From positions 8,275,239 to 8,339,238 of the forward strand of contig NZ_CP054919.1 in the NCBI RefSeq assembly GCF_013364235.1: a DNA stretch of 64,000 bases. Direction: 5' to 3'. This document shows, piece by piece, positions 53,701 to 62,700 of the stretch. The position numbers and the translations under genes were made by a program. How positions within the stretch are numbered: position 1 is the first letter of the stretch; each line of letters opens with the position of its first letter. This DNA comes from Kitasatospora sp. NA04385 (GTDB lineage Bacteria > Actinomycetota > Actinomycetes > Streptomycetales > Streptomycetaceae). Below the pieces are notes generated by a model. It was not told where the DNA came from. It saw only the letters and a program-made list of their open reading frames with translations, and ran no database searches.

Positions 53701-56700
53701 GATCGACCCCGACGGCACCGTACTGATCACCGGCGGCACCGGCACCCTCGGCCGGGCCGTCGCCCGGCACCTGGCGACCCGCCACGGGGCGCGGCACCTG
53801 CTGCTCCTCAGCCGCGGCGGCGGCACGGCGCCGCACCTGGAGACGCCGGAGGACGTCGACGTGCGGGTCGTGGCCTGCGACGTCGCGGACCGGGACGCGC
53901 TGGCGGCCGTGCTGGACTCGATCCCGGCCGCGCACCCGCTGACCGCGGTCGTGCACGCCGCCGGCGTGCTCGACGACACCGTCGTGGAACGGCTGACCGC
54001 GGAGCAGCTCGACCGAGTGCTGCGCCCCAAGGTCGACGGCGCCTGGCACCTGCACGAGCTGACCCGCGAGCACGACCTCGCCGCCTTCGTGCTGTTCTCC
54101 GCGGCCGCGGGTGTGCTCGGCAACGCCGGGCAGGCCGGCTACGCGGCCGCGAACTCCTACCTCGACGCGTTCGCCGTGCACCGCCAGGCCCTCGGACTGC
54201 CCGCCGTGTCGATGGCCTGGGGCTACTGGGAGCAGGAGAGCGGCATGACCGCCCACCTCACCGCGGCCGACCGGCAACGCCTCGCCCGCAAGGGCGTCCG
54301 CCCCATCGGCGTCGAACGCGCCCTGGCCATGTTCGACACCGCGCTGGCCTCCGGACGCCCCGCGCTGACCACCGCCGACCTCTCGGTGCCGCAGACCCCG
54401 CCGCCGCCCAAGACCCCCGCAACGGACCTGCTGTCCGTGGTCGTCGCCCACACCGCCACCGTCCTCGGCCACTCCGACGCCGCCGCCATCAGTCCCGGAC
54501 TCGCCTTCAACGACCTCGGATTCGACTCGCTGACCGCCGTCGAACTGCGCAACCGCCTCGCCGGCGCCACCGGCCTGCGGCTGCCCGCGACCCTCGTCTT
54601 CGACCACCCCACCCCCGCCGACCTCGCCGACCACCTCACGGCCGAACTCTCCGGTGCGCCCAGGGGTGTCGACCCGGTGGTGCCGGTCGTGGTGCCGGTG
54701 TCGGAGGACCCGGTGGTGATCGTGGGCATGGGATGCCGGTTGCCGGGCGGGGTGGGGTCGCCGGAGGAGCTGTGGTCCCTGGTGGCCGGCGGGGTCGACG
54801 CGGTGGGAGAGTTCCCGTCGGACCGCGGGTGGGACGTGGGCCGTCTCTACGATCCGGCCGGCGGCCCGGGGACGTCGTACACCCGGTCGGGCGGGTTCCT
54901 CGCGGACGCGGCGGGCTTCGACGCGGAGTTCTTCGGCATCTCGCCGCGTGAGGCGCTGGCGATGGATCCGCAGCAGCGGGTGCTGCTGGAGACCGCGTGG
55001 GAGACCTTCGAGGACGCGGGCATCGATCCGACGTCGCTGCGCGGCACCCAGACAGGTGTGTTCACCGGCATCTGGTCCTCCGGCTACGTCGGCAGCCCCG
55101 ACCAGGCACCGCCCGACACCGAGGGCTACCTCGCCACCGGCATCTCGCCGAGCATCACCTCCGGCCGGGTCTCCTACCTGCTGGGCCTCCAGGGCCAGGC
55201 CGTCTCCGTCGACTCCGCCTGCTCCTCCTCGCTGATGGCGATCCACCTGGCGGCGCAGGCACTGCGCTCGGGGGAATGCTCGCTGGCCCTGGCCGGCGGG
55301 GTGACCGTGAGCGTGACGCCCCTGCAGTTCACGGAGTTCTCCCGCCAGCGCGCGCTGGCTCCCGACGGACGGTGCAAGCCCTTCTCGTCGACGGCCGACG
55401 GTACGGCGTGGGGCGAGGGTTCGGGGCTGGTGCTGCTGGAGCGGCTGTCGGACGCCCGCCGCAACGGGCACCGGGTGCTGGCGGTGGTGCGGGGTTCGGC
55501 GGTCAACCAGGACGGCGCGTCCAACGGGCTGACCGCGCCCAACGGCCTCTCCCAGGAGCGGGTGATCCGGCAGGCGCTCGCCAATGCCGGGTTGTCCGGG
55601 TCGGACGTGGACGCGGTGGAGGCGCACGGCACCGGCACCACGCTGGGTGATCCGATCGAGGCGCAGGCGCTGTTGGCGACCTACGGTCAGGGGCGCACCG
55701 AGCCGCTGTGGCTGGGGTCGGTGAAGTCGAACATCGGGCACACCCAGGCGGCGGCGGGTGTGGCGGGTGTGATCAAGATGGTGATGGCGATGCGGCACGC
55801 CGAACTGCCGCCGACGCTGCACGTCCAGGAGCCCACGCCGCACGTCCAGTGGGACACCGGTGACATCCGGCTGCTCACCGAGGCCCGGCCGTGGCCGGAG
55901 ACGGGGCGCCCCCGCCGCGCGGGCATCTCCGCCTTCGGGGCCAGCGGCACCAACGCCCACGTTGTCATCGAACAGTTCCCCGAGGAGGCCCCCGAACAGC
56001 CCGCCGCGGACGACTCCGCGGAGCCCACCGTGTGGCTGCTGTCCGGCAGGACGGACGACGCCCTCCGCGCCCAGGCCCGACGGCTCGCGGACCACCTCAC
56101 CGCCCACCCCGGCCTCCGACCGGCCGCCGTCGGCCGGGCCCTCGCCACCACCCGCACCGCGCTCGCCCACCGGGCGGCCCTGGTGGGCAGCACCCGGGCC
56201 GACCTCATGGCGGACCTGGCGGCCCTCGCCGACGGAGACCCCCGCATCGTCACGGGCGTGGCCGGTTCGGCAGGTCGGTCGGTGTTCGTGTTTCCGGGGC
56301 AGGGTGCGCAGTGGGTGGGGATGGGTGGGGAGTTGTACGGCTCGGAGCCGGTGTTCCGGGCGGCGATCGATGCGTGTGCCGCTGCTCTGGAGCCGTACAC
56401 CGATTGGTCGTTGACCGAAGTGCTGTCCGGTGGTGGGTCGTTGGAGCGGGTGGATGTGGTGCAGCCCGCGCTGTTCGCGGTGATGGTGGCGCTCGCCGAA
56501 CTGTGGCGCGCGCACGGCGTGCAGCCTGACGCGGTGGTGGGCCATTCGCAGGGGGAGATCGCGGCGGCGTACGTGGCGGGGGCGTTGTCGTTGGAGGACG
56601 CGGCCAAGGTGGTCGCCCTGCGCAGCAGGGCCCTGGTCGCCCTGGCCGACCAGGGCGGGATGGTCTCGGTCGGCCTCGGGCACGATCGGGCCGTCGAGTT

Positions 56701-59700
56701 CGCGGCCCGCTGGGGCGGTCGGCTGACGGTGGCGGTGGTCAACGCCCCCGGTTCGGTCGTCGTCTCGGGCGATACGGACGCGCTGGAGGAGCTGCTGACG
56801 GTCTGCGAGGCCGACGGCATCCGCGCCCGCCGCCTGCCCGTCAACTACGCCGCGCACTCGGCGCAGGTCGAGACGATCCGCGAACAACTCCTCACCGACC
56901 TCGCCGACATCACACCGCGTCAGGCAGCCATCCCGTTCTACTCCACGGTCACCGGCGGGCCGATCGACAGCGCCACCCTCGACGCCGCCTACTGGTACCG
57001 CAACCTGCGCGAACCCGTCCGCTTCGACCTCGCCGTCGAGGCCCTCACGCAGGACCGGCACGGCGTGTTCGTGGAGGTCAGCCCGCACCCCGTCCTGGCC
57101 CCGGTGCTGGACGGCGTCGCCGCCACCGGCACGCTGCGCCGCGACAGCGGCAGGCAGGAGTTCCACCTCGCCCTGGCGCGCCTGCACACGCACGGCGTGG
57201 CCGTCGACTGGACGCCGGTCTTCCCCGGCGAGTCCCACCACGTGCCGCTGCCGACGTACGCCTTCCAGCACCGGCCGTACTGGCTGACCTCCGCCGCCGG
57301 GAAGGCCGACGTGTCGGCGGCCGGACTGGACCCGGCCGGGCACCCGCTGCTCGGGGCCGTCGTCGAACTGGCCGGGGACCAGAGCGTCCTGCTCACGGGT
57401 CGCCTCTCGACGGCCACCTGCCCGTGGCTGGCCGACCACGTCGTCCTCGGCTCCGTGCTGCTGCCCGGCACCGTGTTCGTCGAACTCGCCCTGCACGCCG
57501 GACGGCAGGTCGGCTGCGACGTCCTGGACGACCTGGTGCTGGCAGCCCCCGTGGCCCTGCCGGAGGACGGTTCCGTGCCGGTCCAGGTCGTCGTCGGCGC
57601 ACCGGACGGGACGGGCCGACGCCCCGTCACCGTGCACTCCCGGACGGACGGCAGCTGGCTGCGGCACGCCACCGGCACGCTGGCGACCGCCGACCGCCCC
57701 CACCCGTACGACACCGGCGAGCCCTGGCAGCCGGCCGGTGAACCCGTCGACCTGACCGACTTCTACGAGACCCTCGCCGACCAGGGCTACGAGTACGGGC
57801 CGGTGTTCGCGGGCGTGCGCGAGATCAGGCGGCAGGGCGACGAGCTCTACGCCGAGGTGGCACTGCCCGTCGACACCCGCGACCGCTTCGATCTCCACCC
57901 GGCGCTGCTCGACGCCGCACTCCAGCCGCTGACCCTGCTCGCGGCCGGCCGCCTGCCGTTCTCCTTCGCCGGGGTGTCGATGCGCAAGGCCGGTTCCACG
58001 GCCCGGGTCCGCCTCACGCCCACCGGCCCGGACACCTTCCGGGTCGCGCTCGCCGACGAAGCCGGGCCGCTGGCGGTCATCGACGCGCTGACCGTGCGCC
58101 ACCGGCCGCCGGGCCGGCCGGCCGCCGGGACGGATCAGCTCTTCCGCCTCGACTGGACGCCCGTCGAGAGCACCGGCGAAGCTCCGGCCGTCCACCGCGT
58201 CACGCCCCCGGCGGGGGACCCTGTGGCGGCCGCGCACACCGTCGCCGCCGAGACGCTGGGCGTGCTCCAGGACTTCCTGCGCGACGGGGACGGCCGCCTG
58301 GCCGTGGTGACCCGGGGGGCGGTCGGGCCGGACCCCGTCGACCTGCCGGCCAGCGTCGTCTGGGGCCTGGTCCGCGCGGCCCAGGCCGAACACCCCGACC
58401 GGTTCGTGCTGGTCGACACCGACGACCGCGTCCTCGTCGCGGGGGACGAACCGCAGCTCGTCGTCCGCGACGGCGTCGCCCGCGCCGCCCGGCTGGTCCG
58501 GGCCGAAGCGTCCCCGGTGCCCGGCCCGCTCGACCCGGACGGCACCGTGCTGATCACCGGCGGCACCGGCACCCTGGGCCGCCTGGTCGCCCGGCACCTG
58601 CGCGAGCGGCACGGCATCCGGCACCTGCTCCTGCTCAGCCGGACCGGCGCGGAGGTGGACTTCGACGCCGAGGTGGTGGCCTGCGACGTGGCCGACCGGG
58701 ACGCGCTGGCGGCCGTGCTGGACGCGATCCCGGCCGCGCACCCGCTGACCGCGGTCGTGCATGCCGCCGGTGTGCTCGACGACGGCGTCGTCGAATCCCT
58801 CACGCCCGACCGGATCGACCGGGTGCTGCGGCCCAAGGCCGACGCCGCCTGGCACCTGCACGAGCTGACGAAGGACCTCGACCTGGGCGCGTTCGTGCTC
58901 TTCTCGTCCGCCGCCGGTGTGCTGGGCGGCCCGGGCCAGGCGAACTACGCCGCCGCGAACGCCTTCCTGGACGCCCTCGCCGGGCACCGGCGCGCCCTGG
59001 GCCTGCCGGGCGTGTCGCTGGCCTGGGGACAGTGGGCCGAGGCCAGCGGGCTGACCGAACACCTCACCGACACCGACCTCAAGCGCCTCGCCCGCGCCGG
59101 CGTGCTGCCGATGCCCACGGACCGGGCGCTCGCCCTGTTCGACCTGGCCCTGGGAGCCGACGAACCCGCGCTGGTCCCCGCACACCTCGACCTGTCGGCG
59201 GCGTCCGCCCGCCCCCTGCTCAGCCGCCTCACCCGGACCATGCCGGCCCGGCGCACGGACCGCCCGGGCCTGGGCCGGGACCTCGCGGCCCTGCCGGAGA
59301 CCGAGCAGCACAGCCGCGTCCTGGCCCTGGTTACCGGCCAGACCGCCGCGGTCCTCGGCCACACCGACACCTCGGCCGTCGGCGCCGACCTGGCTTTCAA
59401 GGACCTGGGCTTCGACTCGCTCACCGCGGTGGAACTGCGCAACCGCCTCGCTGCGGTGGCCGGGGTACGGCTGCCCGCGACGATGGTCTTCGACTACCCG
59501 ACCCCCGACGCCCTGGCCGGCCACCTGCGGGGCCTCCTGCTCGGCGCCCGGCGCCAGGCCCCCGCCGCGCCCGTGCCGGTCGGGGCCGCGGTGTCGGGTG
59601 ATCCGGTGGTGGTGGTCGGGTTGGGGGCCCGGTATCCGGGTGGGGTGGGCTCCGCGCAGGAGCTGTGGGATGTGGTGGCGGGCGGGGTCGACGCGGTCGG

Positions 59701-62700
59701 CGAGTTCCCGTCGGATCGCGGGTGGGACGTGGGTCGTCTCTACGATCCGGCCGGTGGTCCGGGGAAGTCCTACACGCGCTGGGGCGGCTTCCTCGGCTCG
59801 GCCGGAGACTTCGATGCCGGGTTCTTCGGTATTTCGCCGCGTGAGGCGTTGGCGATGGATCCGCAGCAGCGGGTGTTGCTGGAGACGGTGTGGGAGACGT
59901 TCGAGGACGCGGGGATCGATCCGACGTCGTTGCGGGGCAGCCGGACGGGCGTGTTCACCGGCATCTGGTCCTCCGGCTACGGCGCCGGGGCACAGCCGCC
60001 CGACCTGGAAGGCTACCTCTCGACCGGCACGGCGACGAGCGTCACGTCCGGGCGGGTGTCGTACCTGCTGGGGCTGGAAGGTCCGGCGGTGTCGGTGGAC
60101 ACGGCGTGCTCGTCGTCGTTGGTGGCGATCCATCTTGCGGCGCAGGCGCTGCGTTCGGGGGAGTGCTCGCTGGCGCTGGCCGGTGGGGTGACGGTGATGG
60201 CGACGCCGTCGGGGTTCGTCGAGTTCTCCCGGCAGCGGGGGCTCGCGGCGGACGGTCGGGTGAAGGCGTTCGCCGAGGCGGCGGACGGTACGGCGTGGGG
60301 TGAAGGTGCGGGTGTCGTGCTGCTGGAGCGGCTGTCGGACGCGCGGCGCAACGGGCACCGGGTGCTGGCGGTGGTGCGGGGTTCGGCGGTCAACCAGGAC
60401 GGTGCGTCGAACGGGCTGACGGCGCCGAACGGTCCGTCGCAGGAGCGGGTGATCCGGCAGGCGCTGGCCAATGCGGGTTTGTCGGGGTCGGACGTGGATG
60501 TGGTGGAGGCGCACGGCACCGGGACGACGCTGGGCGATCCGATCGAGGCGCAGGCGCTGTTGGCGACGTACGGTCAGGACCGTTCCGAGCCGCTGTGGTT
60601 GGGGTCGGTGAAGTCGAACATCGGGCACACCCAGGCGGCGGCGGGTGTGGCCGGTGTGATCAAGATGGTGATGGCGATGCGGCACGGGCAGCTGCCGCGA
60701 ACGTTGCACGTGGATGAGCCGAGTTCGCACGTGGACTGGTCGGCGGGCCGGGTCGCGCTGTTGACCGAAACCCGGCCGTGGCCGGAGACCGGGCGGCCCC
60801 GCCGTGCGGGCATCTCGGCGTTCGGCATCAGCGGCACCAACGCGCACGTTGTGATCGAGGCCCCGGAGCCGCCCGCCGACGATCCCGCGGTCGCCGTGCC
60901 GGTGCCGTGGCTGCTGTCGGCCAAGTCGGACGCGGCGCTGCGCGAACAGGCCCGCCGACTGCGCGGGTTCCTCGCCGAGCACCCCGAGGTCACACCGGCC
61001 GAGGTGGCCGCCGACCTGGCCGCGCGGGCCCGGTTCCCGCACCGAGCCGTGCTGACGGGCCCGGCCGGCCTGGACGCGCTGATCGACGCAGAGCCCGGAA
61101 CCGTCACAGGCACTGCCGCCTCCCCTGGTCGGTCGGCGTTCGTGTTCTCCGGTCAGGGTGGTCAGTGGGCGGGGATGGGGCGGGGTCTGTACCGGGAGTT
61201 CCCGGTGTTCGCGCGGGTGTTGGACGAGGTGTGTGGGCTGCTGGGGTTGCCGGTGGAGGTGCTGTTCGAGGACGGGGAGGGGGTGTTGGGGCAGACGCGG
61301 TTCACGCAGGGTGCGGTGTTCGCGTTGGAGGTGGCGTTGTTCCGGCTGGTGGAGTGGTTGGGGGTGCGGCCGGACTTCGTGGTGGGGCATTCGGTGGGGG
61401 AGGTGGCGGCGGCGCATGTGGCGGGGGTGTTCTCCCTGGAGGATGCCGCGCGGTTGGTGGGGGCGCGGGGCCGGTTGATGCAGGGGCTGGCGGGTGGTGG
61501 GGCGATGGTGTCGCTCCAGGCGTCGGTGCAGGAGGTGGTGGGTTCGCTGGTGCCGGGTGTGGAGGTGGCGGCGGTGAACGCGGTGGACGCGGTGGTGGTG
61601 TCGGGTGACGAGGCGGCGGTGCTGGCGGTTGCCGAGGTGTGGCGGGGTCGTGGGCGTCGGGTGCGGCGGTTGGAGGTCAGTCACGCGTTCCACTCGGCGC
61701 GGATGGACCCGGTGCTGGATGAACTCGCCGATTGTGCAAAGGGGTTGTCGTTCGGCGAGCCGGTGATCCCGGTGGTCTCCACGGTGGCCGGACAGCCGGT
61801 GGAGATGGGGGAGTCCGGGTACTGGGTGCGGCAGGTGCGGGAGCCGGTGCGGTTCGCGGACGCGATGGAGTGGCTGACGGGCCAGGGTGTCACGGGGTTC
61901 GTGGAGGTGGGTCCGCACCCGTCCCTGGTGCCGAACGGTTTGATCCGACGTCAGGGTGACTCCATCGAGCGGTTGTTCGCAGCCCTGGGGCGGTTGTGGG
62001 CCGACGGCGCGGCGGACTGGACCCCGCCGCCCGGGAAGCCGGGCGCGCGAGTGCCCTCGTACGCCTTCCAGCACCAGCGCTACTGGCTGCACCCCGGCGC
62101 CCCCGCGCCGACCGGTGACGGCCGGATCGACCACCCGCTGCTGCGGGACGCCATGGAACTCCCGGACGACAACGGCGTGGTGCTGACGGGTCAGCTCACC
62201 ACCGCCGCGCAGCCGTGGCTCACCGAACACGTCATCGCGGGCTCGCCCCTGCTGCCCGGCGCGGCGTTCGTCGACCTGGCGCTCCGGGCCGGCGAACACG
62301 TCGACTGCCCGGCGGTCGAGGACCTGACGCTGGAGACACCGCTGGTGGTCGCGGACGGCGTGCAGGTGTCCGTGACCGTCGGCCCCGACCGGGCGGGTCG
62401 GCGCAGCGTCGCGATCCACTCGCGCGCGGACGGCGCGTGGGTGCGGCACGCCACCGGGACCTTGGGCGCCGCGCCCGTCGCACCGGGGGAGACCTGGGCG
62501 CGGCCGTGGCCGCCGCAGGCCGAAGCGGTCGACCTCGACGCCTTCTACGACGACCTGGCCGACGCCGGGTTCGTCTACGGCACGGCCTTCCAAGGTCTGC
62601 GCGCGGCCTGGCGCGACGGCGACACGCTCTACGCGGAGGTGGCCGCGCCCCCCGGCGACACCCGGTTCGCCCTGCACCCCGCCCTGCTCGACGCCGCGAT

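Noticed and set aside
41434..54951. Long plus-strand open frames out of frame with the PKS (for example 41434-45873, 46549-49959, 50815-54951)
   Set aside because: Arg/Gly/Ala-rich translations without domains, overlapping the correct PKS frame completely; typical GC-rich shadows.
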